This document shows positions 1 to 5,631 of a stretch of 5,768 bases of DNA, piece after piece. Numbering within the stretch: position 1 is the stretch's first letter; every line of letters starts with the position of its first letter. A program made the position numbers and the translations under genes. Source of the DNA: Albidovulum sp. (lineage in GTDB: Bacteria > Pseudomonadota > Alphaproteobacteria > Rhodobacterales > Rhodobacteraceae); assembly GCA_030837825.1 (NCBI GenBank), contig JAUQYB010000052.1:1-5768 (forward strand), read 5' to 3'. The notes beneath the pieces were generated by a model. The model saw only the letters and a list, made by a program, of their open reading frames with translations, did no database searches and was not told the DNA's origin.

Positions 1-1
1 G

Positions 2-226
2 CTCGGTCTCCACCCTGCGATCACCTGGAGCCTTGGCCAGGCGCTGGATCTCGGGCAGGGGCCGCTCCGCTCGGCCGTCGTCACCGCCGCGATGGCGCCG
101 GGGGTGAATGCCTACCTCTTCGCCAACATGTATGGCGTGGCCAAGCGCGTCGCCGCGACCTCGGTCCTGGTTGCCACGGCGGCGTCGATCCTTACCGTGC
201 CGGTCTGGCTTTCCCTGCTCGGCTGA
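2..226 (+). CDS. AEC-family transporter, C-terminal part (5' end outside window)
   Basis: The open frame enters from the left edge and stops at TGA 224-226, giving 74 residues that begin LGLHPAITWSLGQ. Residues 31-46 (MAPGVNAYLFANMYGV) match the conserved P-G-N-x-[FY] and A-x-x-YGV pattern near the C-terminus of the auxin efflux carrier (AEC) family of inner-membrane secondary transporters. Residues about 50-73 form a final hydrophobic helix ending in WLSLLG, as is usual for the family. AEC proteins are about 300 residues, so roughly three quarters of the gene lies outside the window. Substrates vary in bacteria (malate and other small carboxylates are known cases) and cannot be assigned here. 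The gene converges on the ABC transporter operon with only 16 bp between stop codons, so it is not part of that operon. Family call is fairly secure; function is open. Confidence 0.85.
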   Translation, partial: LGLHPAITWSLGQALDLGQGPLRSAVVTAAMAPGVNAYLFANMYGVAKRVAATSVLVATAASILTVPVWLSLLG

Positions 227-242
227 GGGGCAGGCCCCCGGT

Positions 243-1457
243 TCAGGTCGGGCTCATCCCCCGCAGGCGTTCGGAGCGGCGGCGGAGAAGTTCGACGGTG
301 GTCAGCAGGATGATCGAGAAGGCGACCAGCACCGCGGCGACCGCGAGGATGGTGGGCGAGATCTGTTCGCGCAGCCCGGTGAACATCTGCCAGGGCAGCG
401 TCTTCTGCGAGGCGGAGCCGACGAAGAGCACCACGACCACCTCGTCGAACGAGGTGATGAAGGCGAAGAGCGCACCCGAGATCACCCCCGGCATGATCAG
501 CGGCATCTGCACCTTGAAGAAGGTGCGGATCGGCCCGGCACCCATGTTCGCCGCCGCCCGCGTCAGCGACCGGTCGAAACCGACGAGCGTCGCGGTGACG
601 GTGATGATGACGAAGGGAATGCCGAGGACCGAATGAGCGAGGATCACCTTCACGTAGCCGGTGAAGTCCTTCGACAGGCCGAGACTGTTCTCCATCCAGA
701 TGCCGAGCTTGGAGTAGAAGAAGAACATCCCCGTGGCCGAGATGATCAGCGGCACGATCATCGGCGAGATCAGGATCGCCATGATCGCGCGGCGGCCCGG
801 CACATGGCTCTGGCTGAGCCCGATCGCGGCGAGGGTCCCGAGCGAGACCGAGATGATCGTGGCCAGGGGGGCGATGATGAAGGAGTTCTTCAGCGGCCGC
901 GTCCAGTCGGGGTTGCTGAGGAAGTCCTTGAAGTGCTTGAGCGAATATCCTTCGGGGTCAAGCGCCAGCATCTTCGGCGTGAAGGTGAAGAAGTTCTCTG
1001 CGTTGAACGCAAGCGGCAGGACGATGATGATCGGCGCGATCAGGAAGAAGAAGATCAGCCCGCAGATCAGCCGAAAGCCGTTGTGCCAGAGAACCTCGCC
1101 CGCCGTCGCATAGACCGGGACGCCGGCGCGGTAGGCGCCGGTCGAGAGCCAGTAGGAGATCCACGACAGCACGAGGCCGACGAGCGCACCCACCACCGCG
1201 CCGGCCACGCCGCCGAACAGTGCGCCGAGCGCCGCGAAGACGACGGCGGCCCCGATCCGGCCGGCAGTGCGCTGCGGCACGATCGTCGCGAGCACCAGCG
1301 CCAGCACGGCGGCGGCGACGGCGCCGCCGGCGATGCCCGCGGGGATGTGGCCCTTTGCGGTGCCGACGACATAGCCGACGAACGCGCCCGACAGCGCCAT
1401 GATCGGAAGGGTGAAGCCCATGAGGCTCGGTCTGGGGGTATCCGGAGCAATGGTCAT
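243..1457 (-). CDS. ABC transporter permease, PotC/YdcV type, with extra N-terminal membrane region
   Basis: This is the second inner-membrane permease subunit of a polyamine-class ABC importer, 404 aa. The conserved permease core begins near residue 126 (HNGFRLICGLIFFFLIAPIIIVLPLAFN), with further membrane helices near 192-214, 223-246, 270-292, 325-347 and 370-389. The cytoplasmic EAA loop that docks on the ATPase is at about 299-324, with RAAANMGAGP followed by VQMPLIMPG. Typical PotC-like proteins are about 260-280 aa; here about 125 residues precede the core and contain three or four Gly/Ala-rich hydrophobic stretches (about 15-32, 38-60, 67-100). The long start is supported because the ATG lies 4 bp after the upstream permease stop, and a GGTGA ribosome-binding sequence overlaps that stop, implying translational coupling. 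Starting at the core would leave a gap of more than 350 bp inside an otherwise tight operon. It probably pairs with the 545-aa permease as a heterodimer. Confidence 0.9.
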   Translation of the reverse strand: MTIAPDTPRPSLMGFTLPIMALSGAFVGYVVGTAKGHIPAGIAGGAVAAAVLALVLATIVPQRTAGRIGAAVVFAALGALFGGVAGAVVGALVGLVLSWISYWLSTGAYRAGVPVYATAGEVLWHNGFRLICGLIFFFLIAPIIIVLPLAFNAENFFTFTPKMLALDPEGYSLKHFKDFLSNPDWTRPLKNSFIIAPLATIISVSLGTLAAIGLSQSHVPGRRAIMAILISPMIVPLIISATGMFFFYSKLGIWMENSLGLSKDFTGYVKVILAHSVLGIPFVIITVTATLVGFDRSLTRAAANMGAGPIRTFFKVQMPLIMPGVISGALFAFITSFDEVVVVLFVGSASQKTLPWQMFTGLREQISPTILAVAAVLVAFSIILLTTVELLRRRSERLRGMSPT

Positions 1458-1461
1458 GGCG

Positions 1462-1466
1462 TCACC
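1462..1466 (-). promoter_or_regulatory. Ribosome-binding site overlapping the upstream stop codon
   Basis: On the minus strand the sequence GGTGA, a match to the 3' part of the consensus AGGAGGTGA, ends 4 nt before the ATG at 1457-1455. Its TGA is also the stop codon of the 545-aa permease. This arrangement fits translational coupling of the two permease subunits and supports the long start of the 404-aa permease. Confidence 0.55.
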
Positions 1467-3099
1467 CGAGCTTGACGTTGTCGATGCCGACGATCTTGTC
1501 GTAGGTGTAGTAGAGCAGGAGCACGACGCCGAGAAGGATCGCCCCCAGCGCGGCGGCCAGCCCCCAGTTCAGCGACTGCGAGATGTGGAAGGCGATCCGG
1601 TTGGAGATGAAGACGCCTTCGGTGCCGCCGACGAGTTCGGGGGTGATGTAGTAGCCGATCGCGAGGATGAAGACGAGGATCGATCCGGCGCCGATGCCGG
1701 GGACCGACTGCGGGAAGTAGACCCGCCAGAACGCCGTCCAGGGCGTCGCGCCGAGCGACTTGGCCGCACGCAGATAGGTGGGCGGCACGGTCTTCATCAC
1801 CGAATAGAGCGGCAGGATCATGAACGGCAGGAGGATATGCGTCATCGCGATGATCGTCCCCATCTGGTTGTTGATCATCACCAGCCGGTTGCCGTCATCC
1901 ACGATCCGGAGCCAGACGAGGATGTCGTTGATCACGCCCTGTTGCTGCAACAGCACCTTCCATGCCGAGGTCCGCACCAGAAGCGATGTCCAGAACGGCA
2001 GAAGCACGAGGATCATCAGGACGTTCGCGGTCGAGGCGCGGAGGTTCGCCAGCAGCCAGGCCACCGGATAGCCGATGACAAGGCAGCAGAAGGTGATGAA
2101 CAGCGACATCCACATGGTCCGGACGAAAAGCTTGATGTAGATACGCTCTTCGGGCGGGCGCGCCTGGATGCCGTCCGGGCCCTTCTCGAGGTCGACGGCG
2201 TTCAGGAAGTAACCTGACGTGTAGGCGGGGCTGTATGTCTGGATCGTCTCCCAGGTGCTGACCGCGCCCCAGCCCTTGTCCATGCCGAGGAACGCGTCCC
2301 TGTAGGAGAACGGTTCGAAACCCGCCACCGCGGCCGATGCCGCGGCGATCAGGGGGGCCTGTGCCGCGGGCAGCGCCGCAGTCGACGGGCTGGCGTTGGC
2401 GCCGAGATCCTGGGCCAGCGCGTCGTAGAACACCGGCCAGGGTTTCGCCGCCGCCGGGTCCTTGCCAGCGTCCTGCGCATCCTTGGCAAACATGCGGTAG
2501 GCATTGGCGGTGAGCGGCAGGGCTTCGGCCACGCCGTCGCGCATCCGGAACGCCGGGGGCTTGCCGGCCTTGTGGGCGGCCCAGGCGGCGTCGGCGGCCA
2601 GCCATTCGTCGGAGCCGAGGATTGCCGCCCAGGTTTCCCCGTCCTTCCAGGCCGGGTCGAGGCCGGTGAAGCGTTTCTGGAAATCCTGGCCGATCTTGTC
2701 GGCGCCGCGGCCCGAGGAGCGGAACAGCGACGAGACGCCGGGGTTCTCGTAGTTCAGGCGCGACCCCAGGCGGGTGTGCTGCTTCAACTCGGCAGCCGCC
2801 TGCAAGTCCACGGAAAGTGCCCGGTAGACCGGCTCGCCCGGCGCCTCGCCCGATCCTGCGTCCCAGTCCGTCAGGGCCCGCACCGTGTTCGGCAGCGTGT
2901 CACGGACGATCTGGTTCTCGACCGAACGAAACAGCATGTCGGCGATCGGCGCGACGAAGGTGACGAGCACGAAGACCAGAAGCGGCGCGATCAGCGCCAG
3001 CGCCCGGAGCTTCTGCCGGCGCAGGGCGCGGGCAAGGCTCTTCTTCAGCGGTGTCCCGTCGGCGGCCTTCATCGGGCCGGTATCGGTGGTATCGCTCAT
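1462..3099 (-). CDS. ABC transporter permease, PotB/YdcU type, with large periplasmic insertion
   Basis: First permease subunit of the importer, 545 aa against about 275-300 for ordinary PotB. The N-terminus is cytoplasmic and basic (KKSLARALRRQKLR, 19-32). TM1 spans about 33-55. A region of about 265 residues (56-322) then precedes the remaining helices at about 323-350, 357-377, 413-435, 469-490 and 513-533. The ATPase-docking EAA loop is at about 443-468 (LRAAKSLGATPW, then YFPQSVPG). The large region lies between TM1 and TM2, which by the positive-inside rule is periplasmic. It contains a segment like that seen in other long alphaproteobacterial members (LPNTVRALTDWD, 69-80) and an Ala-rich low-complexity part (about 232-260). 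By analogy with the MalF P2 loop it may contact the binding proteins (inference). The start at 3099 follows a GGGGGA sequence; Met10 is a less likely alternative. The upstream gap to SBP1 is 102 bp and holds a hairpin. Confidence 0.92.
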   Translation of the reverse strand: MSDTTDTGPMKAADGTPLKKSLARALRRQKLRALALIAPLLVFVLVTFVAPIADMLFRSVENQIVRDTLPNTVRALTDWDAGSGEAPGEPVYRALSVDLQAAAELKQHTRLGSRLNYENPGVSSLFRSSGRGADKIGQDFQKRFTGLDPAWKDGETWAAILGSDEWLAADAAWAAHKAGKPPAFRMRDGVAEALPLTANAYRMFAKDAQDAGKDPAAAKPWPVFYDALAQDLGANASPSTAALPAAQAPLIAAASAAVAGFEPFSYRDAFLGMDKGWGAVSTWETIQTYSPAYTSGYFLNAVDLEKGPDGIQARPPEERIYIKLFVRTMWMSLFITFCCLVIGYPVAWLLANLRASTANVLMILVLLPFWTSLLVRTSAWKVLLQQQGVINDILVWLRIVDDGNRLVMINNQMGTIIAMTHILLPFMILPLYSVMKTVPPTYLRAAKSLGATPWTAFWRVYFPQSVPGIGAGSILVFILAIGYYITPELVGGTEGVFISNRIAFHISQSLNWGLAAALGAILLGVVLLLYYTYDKIVGIDNVKLG

Positions 3100-3166
3100 C
3101 TGTCCCCCGTCAGGGCTTGCGGAAGGTCGCGGTTGGAAATGCGAGGCAGGTCACGAACGAATGGGT

Positions 3167-3190
3167 GGAAGGGGCCGGCAGGCCCCTTCC
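3167..3190 (-). terminator. Perfect 10-bp hairpin after the first-listed binding-protein gene (copy A)
   Basis: GGAAGGGGCC (3167-3176) and GGCCCCTTCC (3181-3190) form a perfect inverted repeat around a 4-nt loop. It begins 11 nt after the stop codon of the 366-aa binding protein and lies in the 102-bp gap before the permease genes. No U-run follows on the minus strand (the next bases read ACCCATTCGT), so it is not a classical Rho-independent terminator. A 3' mRNA-stabilising hairpin or partial transcription barrier would raise binding protein over permease, as known for the malE-malF gap in enteric bacteria; this role is inferred. Confidence 0.6.
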
Positions 3191-3201
3191 GGTCGGTGCG
3201 G

Positions 3202-4302
3202 TCACTGCGCCAGCCAGGCCTGGAATTTGGCATCCAGGTCGTCGCGATGGTCGGCCCACCAGGGGAAGTCCATCATGAACACGTTGGTCGCGTTCGCCGG
3301 ATCGGTCGGCATGTGCGGCGCCATCTCGATGCCGAGCTCGGCATGCTTGCCGACGAGCGAGGCGGAGGATTTGCGCGCCGGGCCGTAGGAGATGTACTTG
3401 GCCTGGTCGGCAAGACGCTGGGTGTCGGTGGCGAACTTCAGGAAGTCCTTCACCGCCGCCAGCCGGTCTTCCGGCAGGCCGGCGGGGATGATCCAGCCGT
3501 CGATGTCGTAGACCTGTGCGTCCCACAGCATCGACACCGGCTGGTGCTGCTCGGCGATCACCGAGAACAGGCGGCCGTTGTAGGTCGAGCCGATCACGAC
3601 CTCGCCGTCGGCCAGGAGCTGCGGGGTTTCGGCGCCGGCCGTCCACCAGACGACCTGGTCCTTGATCGTGTCGAGCTTCTTGAAGGCGCGCTCCACGCCC
3701 TCGTCGGTGCCGAGGACGGTGTAGACCTCTTCCTTCGCCACGCCGTCGCACATGAGCGCCCACTCCATGTTGTAGAGCGGACCCTTGTAGAGGCTGCGCT
3801 TGCCGGGGAACTTCGTCGTGTCGAACACGTCGCAGACCGTGGTCGGCGTTGCGCCGTTCCAGGCCGCCACGTCGTTGCGATAGCCGAAGGTGATCGAATA
3901 GACGATCTCGGGGACCCAGCAGTCCGTCAGCATCAGGTCGCCGAAGTCCTCGCTGGCGGGGGTTCCGTCCGGGGCGGGCACCGCGATCTCGTCGATGTCC
4001 AACTGCATCGCCAGGCCCTCGTCGCACAGGCGGATGGCGTCGGCGGCGGTCACGTCGACCAGATCCCAGGTCAGGTTGCCGGCCTCCTTCATCGCGCGGA
4101 GCTTGGCCACCGCCTCGTCGGAGCTTTCGTCCCAGACGATGTTCACGTCGGGGTTCGCGGCCATGTAGGGCTCGGCATAGGCCTTGACCTGCGAGTTCTG
4201 GTAGGCGCCGCCCCAGGACGAAAAGGTCAGGTCGATGGCCGAGGCCGACCCGGCGGCCAGGGTCAGCGCCGTTGTTGCGAGAAAGGCTGCAGACAGTTTC
4301 AT
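3202..4302 (-). CDS. Periplasmic solute-binding protein SBP1, polyamine-type ABC importer
   Basis: Extracytoplasmic binding protein of 366 aa that would deliver substrate to the permease pair encoded just downstream. A Sec signal peptide is clear: MKLSAAFLATTALTLAAGSASA, with cleavage expected after Ala22. The mature protein starts IDLTFSSWGGAYQNSQ, a form typical of the spermidine/putrescine-like SBP clade with an early SxWGG motif. Other family-type segments are TAGAETPQLLADGEVV (221-236) and STYNGR (239-244). There are four cysteines (93, 128, 157, 185), all shared with the neighbouring paralogue. The ATG at 4302 was chosen over an upstream in-frame ATG at 4497 because it begins the signal peptide and is preceded by GGGGAG at a suitable distance. 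About 73% of mature residues match SBP2 by manual alignment. Class is secure; whether the ligand is a polyamine, an opine or another small cation is not determinable. Confidence 0.95.
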   Translation of the reverse strand: MKLSAAFLATTALTLAAGSASAIDLTFSSWGGAYQNSQVKAYAEPYMAANPDVNIVWDESSDEAVAKLRAMKEAGNLTWDLVDVTAADAIRLCDEGLAMQLDIDEIAVPAPDGTPASEDFGDLMLTDCWVPEIVYSITFGYRNDVAAWNGATPTTVCDVFDTTKFPGKRSLYKGPLYNMEWALMCDGVAKEEVYTVLGTDEGVERAFKKLDTIKDQVVWWTAGAETPQLLADGEVVIGSTYNGRLFSVIAEQHQPVSMLWDAQVYDIDGWIIPAGLPEDRLAAVKDFLKFATDTQRLADQAKYISYGPARKSSASLVGKHAELGIEMAPHMPTDPANATNVFMMDFPWWADHRDDLDAKFQAWLAQ

Positions 4303-4308
4303 CAGGTT

Positions 4309-4314
4309 CTCCCC
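4309..4314 (-). promoter_or_regulatory. Ribosome-binding site deciding the SBP1 start
   Basis: GGGGAG on the minus strand lies 6 nt before the ATG at 4302-4300. It supports the start at the signal peptide rather than the longer in-frame reading that would begin inside the upstream binding-protein gene. Confidence 0.7.
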
Positions 4315-4391
4315 ATTGCTCCCGTATTGTTGCTTGGTCCGCGCCACGGGACAGGCTGCGGGCAAGGTTCCGTCGGGACGGACCGGCGGGT

Positions 4392-4415
4392 GGAAGGGGC
4401 CGCGAGGCCCCTTCC
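4392..4415 (-). terminator. Perfect 10-bp hairpin after the second-listed binding-protein gene (copy B)
   Basis: GGAAGGGGCC (4392-4401) and GGCCCCTTCC (4406-4415) form the same perfect 10-bp stem as the hairpin at 3167-3190, with a different 4-nt loop. It also begins 11 nt after a binding-protein stop codon. No U-run follows on the minus strand. It probably protects the 3' end of the upstream message or acts as a partial read-through barrier (inference), and is part of the duplicated unit. Confidence 0.6.
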
Positions 4416-4426
4416 GGTCACTGCGA

Positions 4427-5557
4427 TCATTGCGCCAGCCAGGCCTGGAACTTGGCATCCAGATCGTCGCGATGGTCCGCCCACCAGCCGTAGTCATAGA
4501 TCAGCACGTTGGCGGAGTTCGCCGGGTCGGTCGGCATGTGCGGCGCCATCTCGACACCGAGCACGTCGCTGAAGCCGACCAGCGGCGCCGAGGACTTTCG
4601 CGTCGGGCCGTAGGAGATGTACTGCGCCTGGTCGGCCAGCCGCTGGGTGTCGGTGGCGAAGCGCAGGAAATGCTTCACCCGGTTCAGCCGGTCCTCGGGC
4701 ACGCCGGCGGGGATCGCCCAGCCGTCGAGATCGAAGGCCTGCATGTCCCAGAGCATCCCGATCGGCTGCTTCTGCTCGACGATCGCCGAGAACAGCCGGC
4801 CGTTGTAGGTCGAGCCCATCACCACCTCGCCGTCGGCCAGAAGCTGCGGGGTTTCGGCGCCGGCCGTCCACCACACCACCTGGTCCTTGATCGTGTCGAG
4901 CTTCTTGAACGCACGCGCCACGCCCTCGTCGGTGCCGAGGACGTTGTAGATCTCCTCCTTCGGCACACCGTCGCAGTAGATCGCCCATTCGACGTTGTTG
5001 ATCGGCCGCTTCTCGAGCGCCCGCTTGCCGGGGTATTTCTGAAGGTCGAAAATGTCGCAGATCGAGCTGGGCGGCGTATCGCCGACCATGTCCGTGCGGT
5101 AGCCGAAGGCGGTCGAGTAGACGATCTGGGGGATGAAGCAGTCGCTGATCAGCAGTTCGCCGAAATCCTCCGACGCGGGCTTGCCGTCCGGCGCGGGCGC
5201 GGCGATCTGGTCGATGTCGACGCTCTGGATCAGCCCCTCGTCGCACATCCGCATGTTGTCGGAGGCGAGCGCGTCGATCAGATCCCAGGTGACATTGCCC
5301 GCCTGGGTCATCGCGCGCATCTTGGCGGTGGATTCGGCCGAGCTTTCATCCCAGATGATCGAGACGCCGGGGTTGAGCTTCAGGTAAGGCTCGGCATAGG
5401 CCTTGACCTGGCTGTCCTGGTAGGAACCGCCCCACGAGACGAGCGTCAGCTCGTTCGAGCAGTTCTCGCACGGCGCCATTTCCGTATCCTGGGCATCGAT
5501 CGCACCGGCTACCAGCCCCAGCGCGCTGCTCGCCAGAAGTGTCATCGCAAGTTTCAT
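4427..5557 (-). CDS. Periplasmic solute-binding protein SBP2, paralogue of SBP1, with N-terminal CxxC
   Basis: Extracytoplasmic binding protein of 376 aa in the spermidine/putrescine-like class, encoded directly after the ATPase and before its paralogue. The signal peptide is MKLAMTLLASSALGLVAGAIDA, with probable cleavage after Ala22. The mature N-terminus is about 12 residues longer than in SBP1 and carries CENC (30-33) ahead of the shared ELTLVSWGGSYQDSQ segment. Cysteines 105, 140, 167 and 195 correspond to the four in SBP1. Manual alignment gives about 65% identity over the N-terminal 122 aligned residues and 78% over the C-terminal 206, ending in an identical 17-residue tail. The start at 5557 is preceded by GGGAG with 5-nt spacing; an in-frame ATG four codons upstream (MGVD) has its nearest GGGAG only 2 nt away, and an ATG at 5653 would overlap the ATPase, so both are less likely. 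The ligand is unknown and may differ from that of SBP1. Confidence 0.95.
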   Translation of the reverse strand: MKLAMTLLASSALGLVAGAIDAQDTEMAPCENCSNELTLVSWGGSYQDSQVKAYAEPYLKLNPGVSIIWDESSAESTAKMRAMTQAGNVTWDLIDALASDNMRMCDEGLIQSVDIDQIAAPAPDGKPASEDFGELLISDCFIPQIVYSTAFGYRTDMVGDTPPSSICDIFDLQKYPGKRALEKRPINNVEWAIYCDGVPKEEIYNVLGTDEGVARAFKKLDTIKDQVVWWTAGAETPQLLADGEVVMGSTYNGRLFSAIVEQKQPIGMLWDMQAFDLDGWAIPAGVPEDRLNRVKHFLRFATDTQRLADQAQYISYGPTRKSSAPLVGFSDVLGVEMAPHMPTDPANSANVLIYDYGWWADHRDDLDAKFQAWLAQ

Positions 5558-5562
5558 GTCTA

Positions 5563-5567
5563 CTCCC
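5563..5567 (-). promoter_or_regulatory. Ribosome-binding site of SBP2
   Basis: GGGAG on the minus strand lies 5 nt before the ATG at 5557-5555. It favours this start over the in-frame ATG four codons upstream. Confidence 0.65.
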
Positions 5568-5589
5568 ATTGCTCCCGTATCGTTTGGAT

Positions 5590-5618
5590 GGCCCGCGCCA
5601 CGGGACAGGTTGCGGGCC
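5590..5618 (-). other. Inverted repeat in the ATPase-SBP2 gap (possible mRNA stem-loop)
   Basis: GGCCCGC (5590-5596) and GCGGGCC (5612-5618) are a perfect 7-bp inverted repeat around a 15-nt loop, starting 13 nt after the ATPase stop codon. The matching place in the other copy (4336-4364) keeps only four contiguous pairs. It has no U-run. It may be a processing or stabilising stem between the ATPase and binding-protein parts of the message, but a chance fold in GC-rich DNA is possible. Confidence 0.35.
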
Positions 5619-5631
5619 AGGTTCACTCCGC

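Larger units (their letters stand above)
3163..4370 (-). repeat. Tandem duplication unit, copy A (leader + binding-protein gene + hairpin)
   Basis: This unit aligns head-to-tail with 4388-5624. The similarity covers the 3' hairpin region, the whole binding-protein coding sequence and about 60 bp of 5' leader. In the leader, 4341-4370 matches 5595-5624 at 28 of 30 bases and 4312-4327 matches 5565-5580 at 16 of 16, by manual comparison. Beyond 4370 the two copies stop resembling each other. Confidence 0.85.
4388..5624 (-). repeat. Tandem duplication unit, copy B (leader + binding-protein gene + hairpin)
   Basis: This is the partner of 3163-4370 in the same orientation. Its right-hand end of similarity falls 7 bp short of the ATPase stop codon (5634-5632), so the duplication took one complete leader-gene-hairpin cassette from the middle of the operon without duplicating ATPase or permease sequence. 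Which copy is ancestral cannot be told from this window alone. Confidence 0.85.

Noticed and set aside
223..246. Possible bidirectional terminator between the convergent genes (GGGG-CAGG-CCCC)
   Set aside because: The uninterrupted stem is only 4 bp; the flanking CTGA/TCAG pair only with a bulge, and there is no U-tract on either strand. Too weak to annotate.
108..1475. A 455-codon open frame on the + strand opposite the PotC-type permease
   Set aside because: Its translation is a low-complexity, highly charged Arg/Asp/Glu/His sequence typical of antisense frames, and it overlaps the recognised AEC gene end and the permease.
4303..4391. An internal sigma-70-like promoter in the conserved leader upstream of SBP1
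   Set aside because: The best pair I could place (CTGTCC and AACAAT, 17 nt apart) matches the -35 consensus poorly; I see no convincing promoter, though one cannot be excluded without transcript start data.
4303..4497. N-terminal extension of SBP1 from an in-frame ATG at 4497
   Set aside because: The added 65 residues resemble no secretion signal, run through the hairpin and the end of the upstream gene, and would bury the clear signal peptide starting at 4302.
2572..4572. A 666-codon open frame on the + strand, antisense to the binding-protein and PotB-type permease genes
   Set aside because: It is an antisense shadow in GC-rich DNA: the translation is rich in Arg, Gly, His and Val with no family features, and it crosses several well-supported minus-strand genes and their gaps.
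5459..5470. SBP2 Cys30 as a lipoprotein attachment site
   Set aside because: The preceding residues (E-M-A-P) do not form a lipobox, and the cysteine lies about 8 residues past the predicted signal peptidase I cleavage site.
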